From Rhodospirillales bacterium (GTDB lineage Bacteria > Pseudomonadota > Alphaproteobacteria > SP197): DNA of 64,000 nucleotides. A model generated the notes under the pieces. It did not search any database and was not told the origin of the DNA. It saw nothing but the letters and a program-made list of their open reading frames with translations. The position numbers were made by a program, and so were the translations under genes. The DNA lies in the NCBI GenBank assembly GCA_014323865.1, contig JACONG010000010.1:248001-312000 (forward strand). Direction: 5' to 3'. Shown in pieces: positions 37,775-45,268 of the stretch. Position 1 is the stretch's first letter. Each line of letters opens with the position of its first letter.

Positions 37775-38604
37775 CAGGGATCGATCTCGAACGGGCCGCG
37801 GAGATCGCCCGGCGGGCCGCCGAAGCCCCCTCGGCCATGATCGCAAAGGCCGCGCGCGAGCGGAGTTTCAACATCGAACTCAACGTCGAACTCAAGGCCG
37901 ACGGCAGCGTCCTGACCGAAACGGACGCCGAGGCCGAACGGCTCGTCCGATCGGTGCTGCGCGACGCGCGCTATCCGGAGGGTGCCGCCATCATCGGGGA
38001 AGAGGAGGGCGAAGAGGCGGGCGATGCACCCTGGCGCTGGGTGATCGACCCGATCGACGGTACATCGCCGTTCTCCCGCGATATTCCGACGTACAGCACG
38101 CTCGTTGCGCTGCAGGATCTCAGAAGCAGGGCGGTCGTGGCGGGTGCGGCACACCTTCCGGGTCTGGCTGAAACGACCTGGGCTGCGCGCGGACTCGGCG
38201 CGTTTCGTGACGGCTATCCCGTGCGCGTCTCCGGCCGCACCGACCTCTCCGAGGCGATGATTTCGACCGGCACGCCCTACCAGTACCGCCGCAGCGGCGC
38301 CGAACATCTCTACGGTCGCCTGTTCGAAGCAACCGGGGAGCTACGCGCCTTCGGGGACGTCTATCCCCATGTCGCCGCCGCTCGTGGTGCTGTCGATGCG
38401 GTGTTCGATCCCGATCTCTCGCTGTGGGACTTCGCGCCCAGCAAGGTCATCATCGAGGAAGCGGGCGGCGTCTGCCTGGTGCGCGAGACCGGACGGGGCA
38501 GGGGCCATGACGTCCTGCTCGGTACGCCAGCTATCGTCGAACAGCTTGCGGTGATCCTGGACTTCCAGGTTTCAGAGCCCGTCCCGCCGTCCGGTATGTT
38601 CTGA
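37771..38604 (+). CDS. Inositol monophosphatase family protein (HisN-like)
   Basis: The 277-residue protein carries the metal-binding motifs of the family: GEEEGEE, WVIDPIDGTSPFSRDIPTYS, and the C-terminal WDFAPSKVIIEEAGG. These enzymes hydrolyse sugar or inositol phosphates, or histidinol phosphate, in a Mg-dependent way. The GTG at 37771 overlaps the stop of the glutathione transferase gene (GTGA), which decides the start; the frame is open further upstream inside that gene. HisN-type histidinol phosphatase is one possibility, but there is no his gene nearby. Confidence 0.9.
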   Translation: MTGIDLERAAEIARRAAEAPSAMIAKAARERSFNIELNVELKADGSVLTETDAEAERLVRSVLRDARYPEGAAIIGEEEGEEAGDAPWRWVIDPIDGTSPFSRDIPTYSTLVALQDLRSRAVVAGAAHLPGLAETTWAARGLGAFRDGYPVRVSGRTDLSEAMISTGTPYQYRRSGAEHLYGRLFEATGELRAFGDVYPHVAAARGAVDAVFDPDLSLWDFAPSKVIIEEAGGVCLVRETGRGRGHDVLLGTPAIVEQLAVILDFQVSEPVPPSGMF

Positions 38605-38835
38605 CTCGTGACGGCTGTCGCCGCCTCGGCCGCTCGCCCTCTTCGCGAGCCTGGGCTTGAATCAGGGCTTCAGGCGATCGGGAACGTGGGGCGGCATCGC
38701 GTAAGCCAGCACATTGAAGCTCATCGACACGACCAGCCCGCGACAAGGGTGTCTCACGGGCTTGATTGCGTGTACGGTCGAGGTCGCCGCCGTGAGCAAC
38801 AACCTCTGTTTCGCCTCGATTGCCGAACCCGACAC
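38605..38835. other. Stretch without a recognised gene before the amidase remnant
   Basis: No convincing coding sequence is seen. A minus-strand frame ending SMSFNVLAYAMPPHVPDRLKP has a somewhat protein-like look but no family match that I can name. Confidence 0.3.
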
Positions 38836-39164
38836 AGTGCGATGGACGTCAAGCACGCCAAGCTGGAACAGCGCCGCGGCGGCGCGCAGATGGCGCAGTT
38901 CTTTGAGGATTTCGACATCATGCCGACGGCAACCACGGCGGTGACCGCATTTGATATGGCCATGACCATCCTGATGGCGGCGTGCGTGCCGACCTGCTCT
39001 GGACCGGCACGCTCTACGCCACCGACTTTGCGCGCCAGCCCGGATTCAGTGTTCCTTGCGGCCTGCACGTCGTCGGGGCACGCCACAACGATGCGCTCGT
39101 CCTGCGCGCAGCACGCGCCTGCAAAGCCCGGGTTCAGGACATCGGTCGCCCGCCGCTCGCCTGA
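38836..39164 (+). pseudogene. Amidase C-terminal remnant, frameshifted
   Basis: One frame reads AQMAQFFEDFDIMPTATTAV, the typical end-of-core amidase segment (MxxFFxxxDVLLxPTxxV). After a frame change near 38980 it continues TGTLYATDFARQPGFSVPCG and GARHNDALVLRAARACKA, the amidase C-terminus. The catalytic Ser-Ser-Lys part is absent. It is the debris of an amidase gene on the plus strand. Confidence 0.6.
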
Positions 39165-39191
39165 TCGCTGTCATTTTGATGGGTTGTTGAT

Positions 39192-39881
39192 GTGAACCAT
39201 AACTTCCTTACTCCCCTTACTCCGCTCACCCGATCGTCGATGGACGATGCGGCCAACCGCCGCGCCGAATGGCATCGCTATTATTCGGAAAAACGCATCG
39301 GTCAGCAGTGGATGCAGGTCAATCTGCTCGCGGGACTTGACATCACTTCGGTGCTCGAGGTGGGGCCGTATCTCGGGTTGGTCACGGCCATGCTCGACAA
39401 CGCAGGGTACGACGTCACCACGCTCGACCTGTTCGCGCCGCCCTTCGAACGTCCCAGGCGACCAAGCATCGAAGCCGATCTCACCAGCGTCACCGCCGAT
39501 CTCACCAGCGGCTTCGATGCCATAATCTGCTGCGAAACCCTTGAGCATCTCAGCTGGGACGATGCCCTGCCGATCCTCAGGACGTTCCACGAAAGCGGCG
39601 CGTACCATCTCGTGCTGTCGGTTCCCTATGAAGGTTTCCAGCTCGGATGGTCGCTTTACCTCAACCCTTTCACCTGGCGTCATGCCTTCTCGCTGAAGAA
39701 GCTACGCAGCCGGAAGGCCTTCAAGGTTCACGACGATCCCTGGGGCCACAAATGGGAGCTGGGCTACAAGGGTTACACCATTGAGCGCTGGGAAGCGCTG
39801 ATTCGTGAGGCCGGCTGGACCATCCAGCAGCGGACGTTTACCCATCCCTGCCGCAGCGTCTTCCACCTCTGCGAACGCTGA
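39192..39881 (+). CDS. Class I SAM-dependent methyltransferase
   Basis: The protein (229 aa from the GTG at 39192, or 213 aa from the ATG at 39240, MDDAANRRAEWHRYY) contains motif I SVLEVGPYLGLVTAMLDNAG, an acidic post-I end (VTTLDLF), and the motif IV-like FDAIICCETLEHLSWDDALP. This is the Rossmann methyltransferase fold. The C-terminal half (NPFTWRHAFSLKKLRSRK) is family-specific. The substrate is unknown. A short slippage-like repeat (ITSV/LTSVTADLTSG) occurs near residue 95. It stands between two decayed regions and seems intact. Confidence 0.82.
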   Translation: MNHNFLTPLTPLTRSSMDDAANRRAEWHRYYSEKRIGQQWMQVNLLAGLDITSVLEVGPYLGLVTAMLDNAGYDVTTLDLFAPPFERPRRPSIEADLTSVTADLTSGFDAIICCETLEHLSWDDALPILRTFHESGAYHLVLSVPYEGFQLGWSLYLNPFTWRHAFSLKKLRSRKAFKVHDDPWGHKWELGYKGYTIERWEALIREAGWTIQQRTFTHPCRSVFHLCER

Positions 39882-40190
39882 GGCCATGGCACACCCGGGT
39901 TTCGGCGACGGCATCAGGCGCGACCTGTCACGAGTCGTCACCCGCGTCATCGGGGATGACGCAGGTCGGCGCCGGGATGTGGCGGTGCCCGCCAGATACG
40001 CACAGGCCGGGCGTTGTGACGCTCGAACCGGGCTGCATGAACCAGGCGGAGGCCCTGGAGGGCAAAAGCCGCAGCGTCGTCGCATGGCCCGCGCCGGGCT
40101 GGCGCTCCGGTGGCGTCTGTGCCATTGCCATCGGCGAAGAGAACGGCGACCGCATTGCGGGTACCGATCCCCGACGGGAGTGCACGGCCC
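39882..40190. other. Intergenic stretch, nothing certain
   Basis: Several overlapping frames are open in this 309-bp stretch, but none shows a family motif, and their composition is that of GC-rich non-coding DNA. I see no RNA gene. Confidence 0.3.
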
Positions 40191-40910
40191 TTGCCCGGTG
40201 ACGACGACAAGCGGAACGAGATCAGACGCGCGGTCGACAAGGCGTTCGCAGAGGAACGGGCACGCCGTTCGCCGCGCCAGACACTGATCTGGATCGTGGG
40301 CGCACTGGCGGTGGTGTTTGTCCTCGCCCAGACCGGTTTCTTCGGCCAGAGCCGGGACGTCACGGCTCTGGTCGACGTCGATACGGCCGAGGTCGATCGC
40401 CTGCTGCAGGAGTCACCCATCCTGCCGGTGATCGGCAATGCGAGCCGCGACGGCGTCCGGATGATCGCGTTCTTCGACTACGCCTGCAGCCATTGCCGGC
40501 ATATGGCGCCCGTTGTCGACGAGGCCGTCGCGCTCACCGAAGACCTTCACGTCGTGCTGCTTGAATATCCTGTCCTGGGACCGGAATCGGTCCTGGCGGC
40601 ACGATATGCACTGGCCGCGAAGCTACAGGGCAGCTATGGCCCTTATCATCGCGCGTTGATGTTCTCGATTGTGCCCTACACCGACGAGGGGCTGACCGAT
40701 CTCGGGGCAAATCTCGGCCTCGATCCCGACCGTCTGCGCGAGGACGCCCATGGTGATCCTGTTGCCGAGACACTGGCGCACAACCGGGTCATCGGCTCGG
40801 CGCTTCAGGTCGACGGAACGCCGACATTCGTCGTCGGCGACCTGCTCTTCGTCGGCACCATCGACGAAAGCACGCTCTTCGGCCTGATCTCCTCCCAGCG
40901 CGCGCCATAG
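40191..40910 (+). CDS. Membrane-anchored DsbA/thioredoxin-like protein
   Basis: This protein of 239 residues starts at TTG 40191 (GGGAG about 10 nt upstream). It has a basic cytoplasmic N-terminus, one transmembrane segment (TLIWIVGALAVVFVLAQTGFF) and a periplasmic thioredoxin-fold domain with the redox motif FFDYACSHCRHMAP (C-S-H-C). The cis-proline region is DGTPTFVVGDLLFVG. It resembles the DsbA family of the Com1/BdbD type that oxidises or isomerises disulfides in exported proteins. The start is uncertain; an ATG at 40110 is in frame but the extra residues look non-coding. Confidence 0.85.
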   Translation: MPGDDDKRNEIRRAVDKAFAEERARRSPRQTLIWIVGALAVVFVLAQTGFFGQSRDVTALVDVDTAEVDRLLQESPILPVIGNASRDGVRMIAFFDYACSHCRHMAPVVDEAVALTEDLHVVLLEYPVLGPESVLAARYALAAKLQGSYGPYHRALMFSIVPYTDEGLTDLGANLGLDPDRLREDAHGDPVAETLAHNRVIGSALQVDGTPTFVVGDLLFVGTIDESTLFGLISSQRAP

Positions 40911-40993
40911 GGCGTTCGCCACAGTGTTTTCGCCACGGTGTTATTTCACCGCCCGCGCCGGTGACGGTGGCCACGCATGCCGCACGGTCGACA

Positions 40994-41607
40994 TCAGGCA
41001 GGCAACATCGCCTCCAGAGTTTCGATGACATCCGCCTCCGCCGCCGGCTTGTCCCAGCGTATCCGCGAGATTCGGGGAAACCGCATCGCGATGCCGGATT
41101 TGTGCCGCGTGGATCGCTGCAGACCCTCGAAGGCGATCTCCAGAACAAGCTGCTGCCCGACGGCACGCACGGGGCCGTAGCGGTCAACCGTGTGGCTGCG
41201 CACCCATTTGTCGAGATGCCGGAGTTCCTCGTCGGTGAAATGAATTTCGTCCACTACCACCGATCGCACCGAATGCAGACGTTCCGGGTGCCTAAGCTGC
41301 AGGGAGTCGAGCGCCTCCGGGGTCACCACGACGCAGAAGGCTCCTTCTGCGCGTGAGTACTCGTGGCGGTCGCCAGTGTAGCGAGCGATCGTCCCAGGGT
41401 GCTTGATGCCCAAATAGGCGACCAGGCGCTCGTAGAGGTCATTTACGAGTGCCTTGGTCGGTGCCACGTAGATCGTGGACAAAGCCCTGCGTCGGAAACT
41501 GACATGCCGCTGATAGAGCGGCGCGACGGCCGCTTCCGTCTTGCTCGAAGCTATCGGCGCAAGGCGTCCGGTATCATACGCGCCAGGTCGGCTCGGCTGT
41601 TACTCAT
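40994..41607 (-). pseudogene. Chimeric remnant: DEAD-box helicase N-part joined to ATP-dependent DNA ligase C-part
   Basis: The gene begins at ATG 41607 (overlapping the stop of the ATPase gene by 8 nt) as MSNSRADLARMIPDALRR and stops at once. In another frame, ASSKTEAAVAPLYQRH, TIYVAPTKALVNDLYERL, VVTPEALDSLQLRH and VVVDEIH follow: helicase motifs I (with its Gly missing), Ia, Ib and II. Directly after DEIH the frame becomes FTDEELRHLDKWVRSHTVD, then VLEIAFEGLQRSTRHKSGIA and MRFPRISRIRWDKPAAEAD, the C-terminus of a LigB-type DNA ligase. At least two deletions are needed to explain this. Neither part can be functional. Confidence 0.8.
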
Positions 41608-43063
41608 CCCAGGGCATCACCTCCCCTGAAATCTGTTTGACCGCGTCATCAATAATCGCAAGTAGCTCATTGCGATCTACAGCCGCCGGCCGGCTCAGCA
41701 GCACCGCCGCCGGAAGACCGGCCATCTTCGTCCAGTTCCGAAGCAACTTCTCAGTGTCTGGTATCTGCTCAAAATGCTCCCGCAGGACAGCAGTAATTTG
41801 CTTGCACAAGTCCGGATCCGAAAGCAGGTTCACTTTCGGTCCGAGATGGCTTGAGGCCTCGGTCAAGAACCGGATTGCCCATGCCTCGTAATCTGCAGCA
41901 CGCGGTGGCTTAAGGTAAACGACCTCATCCGGCGAGTGAATGAGCACGCTCATCTCGCCAGCCTTTATCTTGAGGTCCTGCGTGTCTTCACCCTCCGTCA
42001 AGCCCACGAACAAACCGAAATGCGGGCCTTCTCGCCAGAACGGCGGAACTCCCGTCATCTCGTAATCACAATTCGGATCCTGAAGATCCTTGCGAGGGGG
42101 ATGAGCACATCGCGCTAGCACATCGAAGAAATTGTTCGCCCTGAGGTACCGATTGATTGAATAGGTCCTGACATGCTCGGCTTCGTCGATGATCAAGGCC
42201 AATCCCTTATATCCCAGAGCCTTCAACACTTCGTGCAGAACCACCAGATGAAAAGCATAGATAAGTCCGGTGTCTTTGGTCTGTGGCATCTTCGGAATCT
42301 TCCCTCGGTAGCCCTTGCGCCACGTGACCTTGCGAATTGCACTAATGAGTTTGACCTGCCCTGCCAGCCAGTTGACCGCTGAGACATAATCAGGATCGTC
42401 GCGACGATGCGTAAGAAACTGTAGCGCTTCGATACCGTTCCCAAACCACTGCGATGCCTTCAGGTACTTGAGCGATCGCACAGTCATCCAGTTCTCTCGA
42501 ATCTCCTTGATGAGATCGAAGAAGTCCTCGTTCCGGCTGCCATCGCTGCGCATCGGGAACTCCAGGCCTGTGATCAGTTCCTGGTAGACTGAGAACGGCT
42601 TGGCCGGATCGGCAGCTTTAGGGTCAAGCTCGATCAATGCCGTTACCCAGCCCTCACACAGCGCGATAGCTCGAACAAGCCTCAGATGGTGGGATTTGCC
42701 TGAGCCATAGTAACCCATGAAGATACGAGACGCTCCGCTGCGAGGAGCATCGTCAAGGATCCTACGCATATCGGCCGAGATCTGGTCCCCACCTATCGTC
42801 AGCTTGATCAACTGGTCGGGGTTCGATGGCACCACGCCCAGATTGACCGCTTCGAACGATTGTCTGAAGGCTAAATCGGTGCCTTCTCGCACTGGCGCCT
42901 GTTTCAGGACCGGACTACTGCCGTTCGGACGAGGCAGCAGTTCTCCGACTTCAACATCGAACGTCTCCCCGAAGAACTCAACGGTAGCCGTCTCGCCGAG
43001 CAGAGCGAGAACCTGGCCGATGCCAAACTCCTCGTGCTCAACTTGATCGCCAGCCTTGATCAC
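41600..43063 (-). CDS. BrxD/DUF2791-like ATPase with N-terminal small barrel-like domain
   Basis: This 487-residue P-loop protein starts with a short beta-rich region (IKAGDQVEHEEFGIGQVLALLG, similar to CarD/Tudor-type modules). It continues with Walker A IFMGYYGSGKSHHLRLVRA near residue 117 and Walker B GLALIIDEAEHVRTYSINRYL. This resembles the BREX ATP-binding (BrxD, DUF2791) group, usually found next to large DEAD helicases. The start overlaps the stop of the preceding ATPase gene (ATGA), and its stop overlaps the start of the wrecked helicase. The GC content is lower than in flanking core genes. Confidence 0.75.
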   Translation of the reverse strand: MIKAGDQVEHEEFGIGQVLALLGETATVEFFGETFDVEVGELLPRPNGSSPVLKQAPVREGTDLAFRQSFEAVNLGVVPSNPDQLIKLTIGGDQISADMRRILDDAPRSGASRIFMGYYGSGKSHHLRLVRAIALCEGWVTALIELDPKAADPAKPFSVYQELITGLEFPMRSDGSRNEDFFDLIKEIRENWMTVRSLKYLKASQWFGNGIEALQFLTHRRDDPDYVSAVNWLAGQVKLISAIRKVTWRKGYRGKIPKMPQTKDTGLIYAFHLVVLHEVLKALGYKGLALIIDEAEHVRTYSINRYLRANNFFDVLARCAHPPRKDLQDPNCDYEMTGVPPFWREGPHFGLFVGLTEGEDTQDLKIKAGEMSVLIHSPDEVVYLKPPRAADYEAWAIRFLTEASSHLGPKVNLLSDPDLCKQITAVLREHFEQIPDTEKLLRNWTKMAGLPAAVLLSRPAAVDRNELLAIIDDAVKQISGEVMPWDE

Positions 43064-44352
43064 GCTGCCTCACCCTCCAGAGGAGGTTCGTTGTCGTTCA
43101 CGAAGTCGTTGGCTTGCTCATTGCTGATTGCGCGCTGGGCCTCGCGCTGGCCGTTCAAGAAGCGACAGTACTGGTAAACAAAGAAACGCGGCTTTGGGGT
43201 CTCGAATAGGCGGTCTTTCTGCGCCTCGACGATCGCCTTCATATTCGCTCTCTGGAGACTTTGGTCCCACTCAACATCATACGCCTTGGCGAAGACTGTT
43301 AGAAGTCGATCACCGATCTGAAAAATTACATCTTCAGAGTTCGCTTCTTCGATGTTGATCAATGGTACCTGCGGGCTCCCACGCGAAAACGCTACCGTCC
43401 CGATGCGATCCTGCAACGCTCGATATGTACTGATCACCTCTGACCGAAAATCGGGTGTGGCAGCGTATAAGAACATCACGCCACCAAACTCGCCTTCCGC
43501 GTTCTGGTTGATCATCGTGAGGAGGTTCTCAATTGCCTGCTTTTGCTTGACAGACCCTCTCCTAAAGGAAGACGTGCGAGTTCCCTCATCGAACGCGATC
43601 AGGAAGCCGCGATAAGCCATCCGAGTCCGAAGGAAAGTGATGACCGTCTTTAGCCGACGAAAGGCATTGTCATCTCGTGCCGGTTCGAAGAGGCCCATCG
43701 CCTTCAGCCCCGTCGAGCGAACATTATCGCCCCTGACCCATGAAATGAGTTCGCTATCGGCCACCGCCTCCGTTGCACCGCAGTTTGTCTTCAGGAGACG
43801 CTTGCTGAGCTCCTTCAACGCCGAGGCCATCTGCGTATCCGGCGCCCCCTTCCACAGACCCCCGAGCTGGTCCTCAATCCGGCGCTGGACAAGGTCAGGA
43901 ACGTCGGACCCCGGCTCTGCGCCATGCTGGCGAATGCGCGTGCTGATCCAGCTGTCAATCAGCACCTCGATTCCCTTCGCATCTGCAGTGTCCGCGTCGG
44001 CAGGAGAAGGAGGCTGGAAGGATTGCATGATGGCCCGGAAGATGGCCGCCGGGGAGTTGAACGGACATTCAGTGCCAACGGTCACAAGAGCAGTTACGAC
44101 ATCGTTACTGGCCGCGCGCTGAGCGAGACTGTTGATGAACTGCGTCTTTCCGCTGCCATAGTCCCCTTCCAGGTACTTGAAGCATCCGATGCCATCGGCG
44201 AGATAGCCGCAGAAATAGTTCTCACCGAGCGCATCAATGATGTCCTCTGTCCCGACGTTGATAAAGTGGGAATAGCGTCCTGGTGCGATAGGAGAGTTCA
44301 GAAGGATACTTATGAGACGGCGTGCGTCCACTTTTGAAATAGCGACTGTCAT
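43060..44352 (-). CDS. Second BrxD/DUF2791-like ATPase
   Basis: This 430-residue protein begins ISKVDARRLISILLNSPIAP. It has Walker A FKYLEGDYGSGKTQFINSLA near residue 60, Walker B FLIAFDEGTR, and a central FRSEVISTYRALQDRIG segment. It belongs with the same broad P-loop group as the next gene but is not a close copy, so the two may form a hetero-oligomer. The overlaps on both sides are 4 nt (ATGA), giving a tightly coupled operon. Family members in known systems sense or load helicases onto invading DNA; the role here is inferred. Confidence 0.75.
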   Translation of the reverse strand: MTVAISKVDARRLISILLNSPIAPGRYSHFINVGTEDIIDALGENYFCGYLADGIGCFKYLEGDYGSGKTQFINSLAQRAASNDVVTALVTVGTECPFNSPAAIFRAIMQSFQPPSPADADTADAKGIEVLIDSWISTRIRQHGAEPGSDVPDLVQRRIEDQLGGLWKGAPDTQMASALKELSKRLLKTNCGATEAVADSELISWVRGDNVRSTGLKAMGLFEPARDDNAFRRLKTVITFLRTRMAYRGFLIAFDEGTRTSSFRRGSVKQKQAIENLLTMINQNAEGEFGGVMFLYAATPDFRSEVISTYRALQDRIGTVAFSRGSPQVPLINIEEANSEDVIFQIGDRLLTVFAKAYDVEWDQSLQRANMKAIVEAQKDRLFETPKPRFFVYQYCRFLNGQREAQRAISNEQANDFVNDNEPPLEGEAA

Positions 44353-45254
44353 TTCTTCCTCCCGATCACTTTACTAGTACGCCGAATGTAGATCATCGGC
44401 CTGACAACGGTGCCCTCTGCATTTCCAGGCACAAAAAATGCCCGCGACTTCGATCCGTGCGCTTGATTGAGAGTTGCGGGTACGAGCTCGAAGTTTGGTC
44501 CAGATGAGGTTTTTTGGTGCTGACGCCAATTAATCAGATTGATAATAAAGACAGCATCGGGAACATCTCCGAAGTTTCTTCGCGCAGGACTTTTCCAGAA
44601 GCGATCGTCCTGAACGGCAATCTTGAAGAGGCGCGCGACATCCGTGATCAAGACATTCTCGTCTTCGCTAAAGTGCCGCGCCATGCTCCAAGCGAGCGAC
44701 AGCCTGCCCAGGAACTGATCAACAGGCATCGTCGACTTTTTGGCAACCCTCTCGGAAGCTTCGTATGCTCTTACGACATAGTCGACGTCCGCCGGAATCT
44801 TCGAAATCATGGCGTAGTGTGGTGTCATCGACCACGACCAGCTCAAGCCGCTCTTGTCCGGCACCAAAATGAAGCGTCCAGCAAAGAAGTGATTATTCTT
44901 GTTGCCGGTATTCACCCCATCGAGTTGGCGAAGCACCTGCAAAGCAAAGCGCCGTTGGTTCTCAGGGTGACGCATCTGGTCTGCATGGGCGTCGACGGCC
45001 CTCTGGGCTGCCTCCTTCTCATGGCGGATCGCGGGTTCCCTGGTTGCCTCCTCAGGAAGCGAGAGGGCAAGAAACTCCTGCTGACGCTCTATTGTAGCAG
45101 GTGGGAGATCAAGGCCCTCGGCGCGGGTCTTGCCTTGACCGAGTATTCGGGGGAGGCGAGCCGCAAGTTTTCCCTTCGCATTCGCGAGCAGACCAGTCTT
45201 ATCGACGTATCTTTCGAACTCAGGGAAGAGCTGTGCATCGGCTGTTTCTGTCAT
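44349..45254 (-). CDS. Unrecognised 301-residue protein of the ATPase/helicase operon
   Basis: I do not recognise this family. From ATG 45254 (MTETADAQLFPEFERYVDKT, AGAAG-rich site upstream) the protein has a charged, helical N-terminal third (QQEFLALSLPEEATREPAI, then EKEAAQRAVDAHADQMRH). A middle segment, NKNNHFFAGRFILVPDKSG then SWSMTPHYAMI, and a C-terminal FVPGNAEGTVVRPMIYIRRT follow. There are no membrane segments and few cysteines. It lies between the helicase (14-nt gap) and the first ATPase (4-nt overlap), and so probably works with both. Confidence 0.75.
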   Translation of the reverse strand: MTETADAQLFPEFERYVDKTGLLANAKGKLAARLPRILGQGKTRAEGLDLPPATIERQQEFLALSLPEEATREPAIRHEKEAAQRAVDAHADQMRHPENQRRFALQVLRQLDGVNTGNKNNHFFAGRFILVPDKSGLSWSWSMTPHYAMISKIPADVDYVVRAYEASERVAKKSTMPVDQFLGRLSLAWSMARHFSEDENVLITDVARLFKIAVQDDRFWKSPARRNFGDVPDAVFIINLINWRQHQKTSSGPNFELVPATLNQAHGSKSRAFFVPGNAEGTVVRPMIYIRRTSKVIGRKK

Positions 45255-45268
45255 TTTTCTTCTTTCTG

